Shown piece by piece: positions 46,784 to 55,259 of a DNA stretch of 64,000 nucleotides. The notes beneath the pieces are model-generated. The model did not search any database. It was not told where the DNA came from and saw only the letters and a list, made by a program, of their open reading frames with translations. Made by a program: the position numbers and the translations under genes. Within the stretch, counting starts at the first letter, position 1, and each line of letters starts with the position of its first letter. The DNA is from Butyrivibrio fibrisolvens 16/4 (GTDB taxonomy: Bacteria > Bacillota > Clostridia > Lachnospirales > Lachnospiraceae), in NCBI GenBank assembly GCA_000209815.1, contig FP929036.1, positions 2,946,650 to 3,010,649 on the forward strand. The letters are read 5' to 3'.

Positions 46784-47303
46784 TTGTAGCACCTCCTTCA
46801 TTCTGTGTTGGTGTAGTTATAGATGTTTCTTTTGCTATCTTTTCGTCCCAGCCTGCAGATCCATCATTTTTAACTCTGGCTGCCTCAGCAACAACTACAA
46901 CATTAAATTCTTCATCTGCAGTGTTCTTAGGATCTATCTTTACATATAATTCATTAGATGTTTTACCTGGCTCGATTATTGAATCGTAGTAGTAATAACC
47001 ATCTTTTTCAGACCACCCTTTTGAACTATCCTTATCAAAGATAAGCCCCTGTGTTCTTCCAACTATAACCTTTACTCTTGCATACACTGGTAAATCGCCA
47101 GTGTTTTCAACAGAGATAACCTTGATATCCTTTTCGATACGCTCCTTTGGGATTATCTCGATTTTCTTATCTGATAAATGTACTATTGATGTACCTGCTG
47201 TATTATGTGTGTCTGTCAAGAAAGCCATGGCTGGCTTTACTGCAACTGCACTTATCATTAGAAGAGCAGCAGCGACAATCACTAAATATTTCTTTTTAAT
47301 CAT
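46773..47303 (-). CDS. TasA/camelysin-like SipW-dependent protein, small (cluster B)
   Basis: The 176-residue protein begins with a hydrophobic helix and AVKPAMAFLTDTHNTAG, a SipW-type signal. The domain has VISVENTGDLPVYARVKVIV and DGYYYYDSIIEPGKTS. Its ATG overlaps the adhesin stop by 8 bp. It is the paralog of 26136-26639. Confidence 0.78.
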   Translation of the reverse strand: MIKKKYLVIVAAALLMISAVAVKPAMAFLTDTHNTAGTSIVHLSDKKIEIIPKERIEKDIKVISVENTGDLPVYARVKVIVGRTQGLIFDKDSSKGWSEKDGYYYYDSIIEPGKTSNELYVKIDPKNTADEEFNVVVVAEAARVKNDGSAGWDEKIAKETSITTPTQNEGGATNED

Positions 47304-50244
47304 TATCGCTCACCTCCTCCTCTTCTTCTGGCTGAACCGGCTCAACAATTACGGCTTCGCCCTTTCTAAATAATAAATTCTTGATTCTATCAAAGATATT
47401 TGTGATGCTGATGCTTCCATAAATATCATTGTAGTTGTAATCATTTACGAACTTGACCTCTGAAGTCTTGCTATCCTCAATAGTTACATTGATGGTCTTG
47501 TCTGCTGCAACCTTACCAGTACCAGAAACAACCTCTGCACTCTTTAGGTCATAGCTTCCACCACTGTAAACCTCTGAAACAGTAACCTCTGTGTCACTAG
47601 GAATTGTAATGGCTTCTACCTTCTTTGTGCCAGGTCCTGTAAATGAAAGTGGATATACTTTGCTATATTCCTTATCCCCAATCTTGTAATAAACCTCAAA
47701 TGCAAATGTGGCAGTGCCACCTGTCTTATAGTATCCCTCGAGCTTCTTTGTAATCACAAGCTTTCCTGGCTGCTTTTCAATATTCTTAATAGCCTTTACA
47801 TTTGTGCTGTTTTCTCCATCTGTAATGGAAATCTTCTTTGCATCATTTGTTTCAGCTGTAAGACTCTTAGAAGTAACTCCACCAGTCTTTGCTGTAATAT
47901 CTAATTTCCAAACTGCGTTTCCAGGAAGTCTGTAGCCTGAAGGTGCTTCAGTTTCTTTCATATAGAAGGTCTTATTAATCTGAGCTGTTGTACTTGTAAG
48001 AACCCCTATTGAAAGGTCCGTAAATTTGATTGTTCCCTTAGCATCAGAAACTGCTTTCTTAGGATTACCACTTCCATCTAAAATAGGAGTTTTGCATTCA
48101 GCATCTTCAAATAATCTAAACTCTGCTCCTGCAAGTGGCTTGCTATCCTTATCAACCTTTAAACCTTCAAACTCTACATCTACAGGCTCGTCTTTATTAA
48201 AGTTGTAGCTGATTCTGCAGTTAGAAAGATTTCCACCTCTTTCAAAGTAGATAACTGTAAGAGTGTGCTCCTCTTTGCTGAAGTTTGAAAGGCTGGTTCC
48301 TAAAACCTTATAAAGGTTTGTATTGCCCATTCCCTTGTTTTGATAAACAGTGTTATCAATAGAAGATGTGAGCTTGCTATTGTAATCTCCCTGAATTAAA
48401 ACATCACCAGTCTGGAAATTAATCTGACCTCTGATGATGTCGTGAATACCGCCAAGGTCTAATACAAGCTTTCCATCAACGTATACAAAAACATCATCGT
48501 CTCCGGAGAACTTGAATATTGTTGGATTACCATTTGTCTTTCCATCACTGTTAACAGAGAACTTGATTGGAAGGTACATTGCAAAATGATCATCATTTCC
48601 GAATGGTCTAAACTGTTCCTTGCCGCTAACAGGTGCTAATTCATTTTCTGAATTTAATTCGTATCTAGAGCTAGCACTGTCTATAGTCCAATATCCCTGC
48701 TTATCTTTTCTGAAAATAACAGAGGCATCTGATCGATAATCAGTAATGTATTTATCATACTTTGCTCTGTTTGCTTCGTATGTATCAGCATTTGGGAATG
48801 CCTCATTTGAATTACCAGTAGCAAGCTTAAAGCCGCCAGCTGTTATATCAAGTGTATCAGAGGCAAGTCCCTGATATACCTGCTCGTAATAGCAATTATT
48901 GCTCCCTGTACCCTTGCCATCGTTAAATAGGAATTCACTTCCTAGATTGTTTGCATTATTTTTATAATTTACAAATGTTGCGCCGCTTACTGTAGTTGTA
49001 GTGTCTCCATCCCACTCTACAGGAATAGGACGCAATCCAATAACAACCTCGTTTACCTTGTAGTTTCTTCCTATTCTATCCAGCTTAAGTGTTGCATCAA
49101 AAGAAGTCTGATATTTTCCAGATGGTTTCTTGGCACCAATAACTTCCTTTGGATTTGGTCCTGCAATTCCCACATAATCAATGTAGTAATTCTCTGGTGC
49201 TTTGAAATGGAATGTGAATTCACTATCATTATCACTTCCATATATGAAGCATCTATTGCCTCTTGCAGGAGCGATAGTGGCAAAACCATTATCTAAGTTA
49301 TAGCTATGTAATCTAACAGCATAGCTGTCCTTATCTGCTACTTCAAAAACAGTTCTTGTGTTCTCAAGATGCTTCTCTTCTGTAGCACATGATCCGTATG
49401 CACTATCCTTGTAAAGAACAGAATCTGTTCCAAACTCTGGCTCAGAAAAAGCTACAAGTAAGAATGGTGAAAACTCAGTAGCGCTGAATGTATTTCCTTC
49501 GCCAACCTGAGTATAGCTTTCACTATTAGAGAAATGGAAAACCTTGTCAGCAGTAAAATCCAAACCGTTAATACTGATTTGTACGCTCTTACCCTCTTTA
49601 GGCTGTACCTTTTCTTCGCCTGATACAAAGCTAATATCAAAAGCTGCAGACCCACTAACTACCTTTTCTGTATAAGAAGCCTTAACTGCTGCAAGCATCT
49701 CTGAAAGATCACCTTCGCCAACAGGTGCAAGCTTTAATGCAACATCAGATGCCTCGAAAGTATCAGGCTCTATTGTGGCACATACATTGTAGTTTCCCAG
49801 CTTTTCTGAAAGCTCTATAGCTTCCTCAGGCTCTTCCTTTTCTGGGTCTGTCTCTGTCTTATCTGGATTTTCTTCGTCTGGATTCTCCTCATCCGGATTC
49901 TTTGGATTCTCCTCATCCGGATTCTTTGGATTTTCTACGTCCGGATTCTCTGGATTCTCTATATCTGGATTTTCTGGATTCTCTACATCTGGATTTTCTG
50001 GATTTTCCTTACAAGGCTGCGTAGGCTCCTCAGAATTTGGCTCCAGTTCATCCTCAATATTATTGGACCCCTCTGAAGCATTGTTTTCTCCCTGACCTTC
50101 TCCTAAAACAGTCTCAATCTGTGATTCAGGTGTAGTCGATGATGACGTATCTTCATTATCAGCATAAACGCCTATTGAAGATGTCATAATTAGCACTAGG
50201 GCTAGACTTAGGGATAATAATTTGTTTTTAAAAATCCTCATCAT
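47296..50244 (-). CDS. Large fibro-slime adhesin without LPXTG (cluster B)
   Basis: ATG 50244 (or 50241) behind AGAGGGAG gives 982 residues and a proper signal peptide (to about 28); the in-frame ATG 50316 does not. Domains in order: Glu/Asn/Pro repeats (about 62-125), a beta domain, a fibro-slime/PA14-like region (FKFSGDDDVFVYVDGKLVLD; GGIHDIIRGQINF; VIYFERGG), a SpaA domain (FEGLKVDKDSKPLAGAEF; MKETEAPSGY) and a DUF5979-like domain (GKLVITKKLEGY; VSEVYSGGSY). It ends in an acidic tail without sorting signal or membrane helix. It probably rides on the SipW-dependent fibre encoded next. Confidence 0.82.
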   Translation of the reverse strand: MMRIFKNKLLSLSLALVLIMTSSIGVYADNEDTSSSTTPESQIETVLGEGQGENNASEGSNNIEDELEPNSEEPTQPCKENPENPDVENPENPDIENPENPDVENPKNPDEENPKNPDEENPDEENPDKTETDPEKEEPEEAIELSEKLGNYNVCATIEPDTFEASDVALKLAPVGEGDLSEMLAAVKASYTEKVVSGSAAFDISFVSGEEKVQPKEGKSVQISINGLDFTADKVFHFSNSESYTQVGEGNTFSATEFSPFLLVAFSEPEFGTDSVLYKDSAYGSCATEEKHLENTRTVFEVADKDSYAVRLHSYNLDNGFATIAPARGNRCFIYGSDNDSEFTFHFKAPENYYIDYVGIAGPNPKEVIGAKKPSGKYQTSFDATLKLDRIGRNYKVNEVVIGLRPIPVEWDGDTTTTVSGATFVNYKNNANNLGSEFLFNDGKGTGSNNCYYEQVYQGLASDTLDITAGGFKLATGNSNEAFPNADTYEANRAKYDKYITDYRSDASVIFRKDKQGYWTIDSASSRYELNSENELAPVSGKEQFRPFGNDDHFAMYLPIKFSVNSDGKTNGNPTIFKFSGDDDVFVYVDGKLVLDLGGIHDIIRGQINFQTGDVLIQGDYNSKLTSSIDNTVYQNKGMGNTNLYKVLGTSLSNFSKEEHTLTVIYFERGGNLSNCRISYNFNKDEPVDVEFEGLKVDKDSKPLAGAEFRLFEDAECKTPILDGSGNPKKAVSDAKGTIKFTDLSIGVLTSTTAQINKTFYMKETEAPSGYRLPGNAVWKLDITAKTGGVTSKSLTAETNDAKKISITDGENSTNVKAIKNIEKQPGKLVITKKLEGYYKTGGTATFAFEVYYKIGDKEYSKVYPLSFTGPGTKKVEAITIPSDTEVTVSEVYSGGSYDLKSAEVVSGTGKVAADKTINVTIEDSKTSEVKFVNDYNYNDIYGSISITNIFDRIKNLLFRKGEAVIVEPVQPEEEEEVSDND
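49864..50007 (-). repeat. In-frame 24-bp repeats coding NP[EK]NPD[VIE]E
   Basis: At least five 24-bp units and shorter derivatives code for an acidic Asn-Pro repeat in the adhesin stalk. The near identity of the units suggests recent slippage or recombination, so copy number may vary between strains. Confidence 0.8.
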
Positions 50245-50334
50245 ATGCTCAACTCCCTCTAACCTTAAATATTTCACATAAATAAATGTGATATCAAGTA
50301 ATAAACTAAGAGGCACACAATGCCCCCAGATGTT

Positions 50335-50395
50335 ATGCTAAATCACTTACTTCTCAAAAAAAAGATATGTGGCAACAACTACTATTTTTTGGCAA
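50335..50395 (-). promoter_or_regulatory. Cluster B first-operon promoter with TTGCCA direct repeat
   Basis: On the minus strand TTGCCA lies at 50390-50395 and 50370-50375, exactly 20 bp apart. A -10-like TAGCAT (50335-50340) is 29 bp downstream. The start codon is 126 bp from the nearer half-site. It directly follows the terminator of the glycosyltransferase gene. Confidence 0.6.
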
Positions 50396-50399
50396 AAAA

Positions 50400-50430
50400 A
50401 TAATACCCAGCACTATTGTCTGAGTATTAT
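50400..50430 (-). terminator. Terminator of the glycosyltransferase gene
   Basis: ATAATAC (50400-50406) pairs with GTATTAT (50424-50430), extended by CAG/CTG. Seven T follow on the minus strand, running into the TTGCCA operator. Confidence 0.65.
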
Positions 50431-50497
50431 AAGTTAGCCGATATATATTTATGACTATTTTTAGTTAATTTGCGCCACTATCAAACAATTTTGTCGA

Positions 50498-51514
50498 TTA
50501 ATTAAAGCCAACAATTAGCTGTGCTATCTTGTAAGCTGTGATAGAAATTGCGCGTCCACCATGACCTGGAAGATTTGTAGTAGCACACATAAATCCATAG
50601 CGAAGCTTTCTGTATAGATAGTAATCCTGCTCCTTAATGTAAGCCCAAAGAGCTCTACGCTTTTCTAAATTCTCCTTTGTTCCACTCTTTAAAAGAAGTA
50701 CTGTAGAAATAACAGTAATCATCTCCAAGTAGTTGAACATATATTTTCTGGTGTGTTTGTTTGGAATATTTTTATAATCGTATGCCTCAAGCATAAGCTT
50801 GTTAACCTTAATCTGCTGATCGATACGGGAAATCATTACCTTCTCATTAACAGACTGATCGTCTCTACCGATGTAGTAACGATAGAAATCTACATCAAGA
50901 TAGTACATAGTCTTAACATATGGAAGTGGATGATATACGTAAAGATTGTCCACATAGAAGGTATGCTTTGGAAGCTCTAATCCACATTCTCTAAGGAGCT
51001 TTGTACGATAGATGACAGAATGCATCAAAATGTACTGGCCCTTTCTGAAATGTCCACAATCATCCCAAGTGAAATATCTATTCTTAGGAAGGTTTGAATA
51101 TGACATAACCTTTTTATGGAGTGCGCCTTCCTTGTCGTATACGAAGTTGGAAATGAGCATATCAAGATTCTTTCCATCCTCCACTGCCTGACGAAGTGTA
51201 GCAAGAATCTTGTCGTAAGCCTCCTCATCAACCCAGTCATCTGAGTCTACCACCTTAAAGAATAGACCTGTAGCATTTTTAAGACCAGTATTAACAGCCT
51301 GTCCGTGTCCACCATTCTCCTGGTGTACAGCCTTAACGATTGTAGGGTGCTCTGCCGCAAGTCTGTCAGCTATCTCTGCTGTGTTATCCTTTTGTGAACC
51401 GTCATCTACAATGATGATTTCTACATCCTCTCCACCGTGAAGAAGAGTCTCAACACAATGTTCCATATATGCTGCAGAATTGTAACAAGGCACTGCAAAA
51501 GACAATAATTTCAT
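50498..51514 (-). CDS. Family 2 glycosyltransferase
   Basis: The 338-residue GT-A enzyme has FAVPCYNSAAYMEHCVETLL at the start, VDDGSQKDNTAEI, and KVVDSDDWVDEEAYDKI, holding the DxD-like metal site. The C-terminus lacks clear membrane helices. It probably transfers a sugar to a cell-surface glycan. Its ribosome binding site (GAGGAGA) lies 20 bp after the terminator of the upstream GH3 gene. Confidence 0.9.
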   Translation of the reverse strand: MKLLSFAVPCYNSAAYMEHCVETLLHGGEDVEIIIVDDGSQKDNTAEIADRLAAEHPTIVKAVHQENGGHGQAVNTGLKNATGLFFKVVDSDDWVDEEAYDKILATLRQAVEDGKNLDMLISNFVYDKEGALHKKVMSYSNLPKNRYFTWDDCGHFRKGQYILMHSVIYRTKLLRECGLELPKHTFYVDNLYVYHPLPYVKTMYYLDVDFYRYYIGRDDQSVNEKVMISRIDQQIKVNKLMLEAYDYKNIPNKHTRKYMFNYLEMITVISTVLLLKSGTKENLEKRRALWAYIKEQDYYLYRKLRYGFMCATTNLPGHGGRAISITAYKIAQLIVGFN

Positions 51515-51536
51515 AAGATAATCTCCTCAAAAAATA

Positions 51537-51558
51537 CGAGGACGGTTGCCCGTCCTCG
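51537..51558 (-). terminator. Terminator after the membrane-bound GH3 gene
   Basis: A perfect 9-bp stem (CGAGGACGG/CCGTCCTCG, 4-nt loop) is followed by TATTTTTT on the minus strand. It ends the GH3-GtrA-GH3 run. Confidence 0.8.
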
Positions 51559-51603
51559 ATTAGTAACCTAAATGATTTTATCAAATTAGGATATTTAGTT
51601 CAA

Positions 51604-54540
51604 CTATTCAGCCTCTACTACTGCAGGCTCAACCTCTTTCTTTTTCTTTAAGTATGTTTTGATTGCACGATACTCAAGGAATGCAATGAGGAGGATAAGA
51701 ACAGCATCTACAGCGTAAAGAAGCTTAACCCAATTTGGAAGGCCAGCCTTAACAGCGCTGTCATAAGCACGGCTGTTTACTACTGTATAAAGAATGTTCT
51801 TTGAAGCCTGTCTCATAGCGATAACAGATGTTGCAGAAGTCTGATCTGTAACTGTTGACTGTGGTGTCTCGTAAGTTGCAAGCATAAGGTCACAACCATT
51901 TCTGATCATTCTGTCTGAATCCTGGTAACCATAGCCACCAAAGTAATCTGTCTCTGCAAGGCCCTTGAAGCCCCACTCACCACGAAGTACTGTGTTAAGA
52001 AGTGGTGAACAAGCCTCAGCTGGGATTGTACCAATATTGTTGAATGCTACCATTGTTGCAGCTGGATTAGCATTCTTGAATGTAATTTCGAAAGACTTAA
52101 GATAAATCTCACGAAGTGACTGCTCATTAAGCCATGTACAAAGGAGACCTGTACGGTTTGTTTCCTGATCGTTTGTTGCAAAATGCTTTACGTAAGAGTA
52201 TACGCCGTGATCTCTAGCGCCCTGTACTGCGTTTGCACACATCCAACCTGCAAGAACTCCATCCTCTGAGTAGTACTCGAAGTTACGTCCTGCAAATGCT
52301 GAACGATGTGTGTTTGTAGCTGGAGCATACCAACCAGATACATCCATCTCGTTAGCCATCTTACCGATTGAATCACCAAATGCGTGTGCAAGGTCTTTGT
52401 TCCATGTGCAAGCAATCATAACCGCTGCTGGGAAACCGATAGAACCCTGTCCTGTAAAGTTGTTGTTGATTGAAGCAGGACCATCACAATCGTATGTCAT
52501 AACCTTGCCAATTGAATCAACTGCTGAAGTCTCATATCCACCAAGTGCGATAAGAGTATTCATATCAGCTACTGTAAGCTCATCAAGAAGCTCATCCCAC
52601 TTAGCATCGTCATAATCTACGCCGCGAAGATCAGCAAGTTTAAGACCATTCTTTGCGCCTGTTGTAGGCATAACGTCTGAATCGTTGTTATATGCTGTTG
52701 GGTCGTAGTTTGTCTCATTGAAGTATGTAGCCTTAAGCTCTTTGCCCATCTCAAATGATGTTGGAGCTGCTGTAGCTACGTCGTAGTTAGCAAAACCATC
52801 TGCTCTTGAAAGGTACTCGAAGTTCTCGCCCTTAGCAAAATCAAACTGGTTTGTAGCTGCAACTACATCAGAATCACGCTTATTGTTTTCATCATAAACT
52901 ACTGTAGATGCTACTGTAACCTTATCTGTAGCAATCTTGTTGTGTGCATCTGAGTTAATAGAAATCTCATAGTCACCAGCCTCAAGAACATAGCATCCCT
53001 CACCGTTAACATCGTAAGAAGCCATCTCCTCTACTGGGAATGAAACAGAAACTGTCTCTGAAGCACCTGGCTCAAGCATACCTGTCTTTGCAAACTCAAT
53101 AAGGTTTGCTGCAGACTTTTCAATACCACCGTTTGTATAAGGAGGGTTGTAGTAAACCTCTACTACGTCCTTACCAGCGACATCGCCAGTATTTGTAACT
53201 GTTACATCAAATGAAACTGTCTTTCCGTCAGATGTTACATCACCCATTTCCTGAGTAAATGTTGTGTATGACAATCCATAACCAAATGGATATACAACCT
53301 GTGAATCATAATCGAATTCCATATTGCCAGCCTGAGCCTCAGCATAAGCTGTCTCATAGAATCTGTAGCCAACATAGATACCCTCTACGTAATTTACGAA
53401 TGTTGGGTATGACTTTCCGCCCTCAGCGAACATATTGTCTACGCCAAACTCTTCCATGTTTGTGTAATCAAAATCGCCAAAGTTGTTAGCTGTAGGTGTT
53501 GCGAATAAATCTGCAACGAATGTATCAGCTGTCTTACCTGAAGGATTTACCTTACCTGCAAGAATCTCACCAAGACCATCAAAACCTGTCTGGCCTGTAC
53601 CTGGGCAGTAAAGAACTGACTTAATCTGTGGATACTCATTTACAAAACCAAGCTCCATAGCGTTAGCAGAGTTTACTACTACGATAACCTTGTCAAAGTT
53701 TGCTGTAACTTCATCAAGAAGTGCCTGCTCTCTGTTTGAAAGCTCAAGATAAGACTTAGAAGCGTCTAAATCATCCTTCTGATCTGAGTAACGTACACCA
53801 GTTGCTCCAAAGAAGCTTGTGCCATCATCAGTATATGTATCTTCACCGTCATATGACTGTGGAAGATCTGCACCTTCACCACCTGAACGTGCAACGAAGA
53901 AAATTGCTGTATCAGAATAGTTCTTAGCATCTGAAATGAGGCTACCATACTCTGAAACCTTTGGTTCAGGAATTGTCCAATCCTGTCCCATCATACCAAC
54001 AGAAGGTCTCTCTGCTCTCCAGCCTGTATAGAAATCAACAAGATCCTTGTTGTATTCGATACCAGCGTCAGAAAGTCCTGTAAGGAAATCTACTGTAGGG
54101 TAAGCTGCTGAAAGAGCACCTGAACCTGTACCACCGTAGATTGGATTTGTTGAAGACCAACCAAAAATATTAACCTTTGCACCTTCTGCAAGTGGAAGCT
54201 GCTTATCATCATTTTTAAGAAGGACGATACCTTCCTCAGCGATTTCTGTACAAAGCTCCTTTGCCTCTGCAATAGAACCTTCAGAAATCTTTCCACCACC
54301 CATGGCCATATTAACCATTGAGTACATAGGAACTAATAAGATATTACTTACCACAATAACAAGTGCAAGTAAAAATGCAAGCCAAGCCTGCTTTCTGATA
54401 AAGCCCTTAAGTGGCTTCTTAACCTTCATCACTGCAACTGTGCAGATGATTGCGAGTGCAAGGACAACACCGATTACGATGAGCTGCACCTTGATTTGTT
54501 CGAGGACGGCAATAACGTCCGCAATGTTGATTGATAACAT
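51604..54540 (-). CDS. Membrane-anchored GH3 beta-glycosidase with swapped domain order
   Basis: ATG 54540 behind AAGGAG gives 978 residues. Two N-terminal helices (about 15-35 and 50-72) anchor it. The GH3 C-domain comes first (EEGIVLLKNDDKQLPL; GSGALSAAYPTVDFL), then a fibronectin-III-like part (VEVYYNPPY), then the barrel domain (SIGFPAAVMIACTWNKDL; GRNFEYYSEDGVLAG; VKHFATNDQETNR; the nucleophile Asp in LAETDYFGG). A last helix and Lys-rich tail follow. This reversed order is known in some rumen GH3 enzymes. It probably trims oligosaccharides at the membrane. Confidence 0.88.
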   Translation of the reverse strand: MLSINIADVIAVLEQIKVQLIVIGVVLALAIICTVAVMKVKKPLKGFIRKQAWLAFLLALVIVVSNILLVPMYSMVNMAMGGGKISEGSIAEAKELCTEIAEEGIVLLKNDDKQLPLAEGAKVNIFGWSSTNPIYGGTGSGALSAAYPTVDFLTGLSDAGIEYNKDLVDFYTGWRAERPSVGMMGQDWTIPEPKVSEYGSLISDAKNYSDTAIFFVARSGGEGADLPQSYDGEDTYTDDGTSFFGATGVRYSDQKDDLDASKSYLELSNREQALLDEVTANFDKVIVVVNSANAMELGFVNEYPQIKSVLYCPGTGQTGFDGLGEILAGKVNPSGKTADTFVADLFATPTANNFGDFDYTNMEEFGVDNMFAEGGKSYPTFVNYVEGIYVGYRFYETAYAEAQAGNMEFDYDSQVVYPFGYGLSYTTFTQEMGDVTSDGKTVSFDVTVTNTGDVAGKDVVEVYYNPPYTNGGIEKSAANLIEFAKTGMLEPGASETVSVSFPVEEMASYDVNGEGCYVLEAGDYEISINSDAHNKIATDKVTVASTVVYDENNKRDSDVVAATNQFDFAKGENFEYLSRADGFANYDVATAAPTSFEMGKELKATYFNETNYDPTAYNNDSDVMPTTGAKNGLKLADLRGVDYDDAKWDELLDELTVADMNTLIALGGYETSAVDSIGKVMTYDCDGPASINNNFTGQGSIGFPAAVMIACTWNKDLAHAFGDSIGKMANEMDVSGWYAPATNTHRSAFAGRNFEYYSEDGVLAGWMCANAVQGARDHGVYSYVKHFATNDQETNRTGLLCTWLNEQSLREIYLKSFEITFKNANPAATMVAFNNIGTIPAEACSPLLNTVLRGEWGFKGLAETDYFGGYGYQDSDRMIRNGCDLMLATYETPQSTVTDQTSATSVIAMRQASKNILYTVVNSRAYDSAVKAGLPNWVKLLYAVDAVLILLIAFLEYRAIKTYLKKKKEVEPAVVEAE

Positions 54541-54603
54541 TCTCTCTTCTCCTTCCATATCATCTATAACCAAAAGTGATTTGACACTTTGGATTATCAT
54601 TTA

Positions 54604-55158
54604 TTAATCGTTTGATTTTGGGGTTTCTGGGAAGATGATCTTGTTTACGAAGAAGAAGACCACCATAGAAACGCCTCCATTAAGTACTGTAGTTCCAATG
54701 TTGTATACGAATGGAGCTACAAACTTGCCTGCTACTGCAACCCAGATACAGTTGATTGAGTTTACGATGCAGGTAATTAAAATAAATGCAAGCACATACC
54801 AGGCAATCTGCTTGCCGGCCTTATCGTGATTGCGGAAAACCCAAAGCTTCTGAATTGGGAAATTGATGCATTCACCAATTACCATTGCAATCATATAAGC
54901 TGTGAAATATGCGAGACCGCCGTGGGCCTGATCATATCCTAAAATGTTCCACTGGAATGTCTCACCTGCGATTGTAAGTGGAATTCCTGGCCACCCAAAT
55001 GAGCGGTTTCCTAAAAATGCAAATGCTGCTGGTAAAAATGTAAGTAATAAATACTTAAACACAGTGATGGCATTACTTACGATTACAAATAAGCCACCCT
55101 CACGCACCCACTTGGCCACTGCAGGGTGCTTCTTGGCAAAATTATTCCAAAAATTCAT
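54604..55158 (-). CDS. GtrA-like membrane protein
   Basis: The 184-residue protein has four hydrophobic helices, including EGGLFVIVSNAITVFKYLLL, with the GtrA-type motif WVFRN at the second helix end. GtrA proteins are thought to flip polyprenyl-linked sugars for cell-surface glycosylation. It lies 63 bp upstream of the GH3 start and 100 bp after the other GH3. A structured RNA element precedes its ribosome binding site. Confidence 0.82.
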   Translation of the reverse strand: MNFWNNFAKKHPAVAKWVREGGLFVIVSNAITVFKYLLLTFLPAAFAFLGNRSFGWPGIPLTIAGETFQWNILGYDQAHGGLAYFTAYMIAMVIGECINFPIQKLWVFRNHDKAGKQIAWYVLAFILITCIVNSINCIWVAVAGKFVAPFVYNIGTTVLNGGVSMVVFFFVNKIIFPETPKSND

Positions 55159-55176
55159 ATCTAAATCTCCTACCTC

Positions 55177-55259
55177 GCCAGTTACGCTCTCAAGCCTGAG
55201 TATTGCTCCGTCGCGAGATTGGCTCCTTGAGCAAAACCCAGAGCTTGATAGCTACTGGC
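55177..55259 (-). promoter_or_regulatory. Structured leader element, copy 2 (before gtrA-like gene)
   Basis: Nested stems are GCCAGT/ACTGGC (55177-55182, 55254-55259), TCAAGC/GCTTGA (55190-55195, 55243-55248) and a 13-bp stem (55196-55208 with 55229-55241). The loop segment matches copy 1 at 57663-57682. Mismatches on the plus strand become G-U pairs in the minus-strand RNA, except one U-U. It ends 18 nt before the start codon, just above the ribosome binding site. Confidence 0.65.

Noticed and set aside
49864-50007. Non-coding tandem repeat or CRISPR-like repeat
   Set aside because: The units are 24 bp, in frame, and encode a clear NPENPD repeat within the adhesin.
50241-50316. Upstream start for the anchor-less adhesin
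   Set aside because: The extra 24 residues precede a normal signal peptide and have no ribosome binding site; ATG 50244 has AGAGGGAG.
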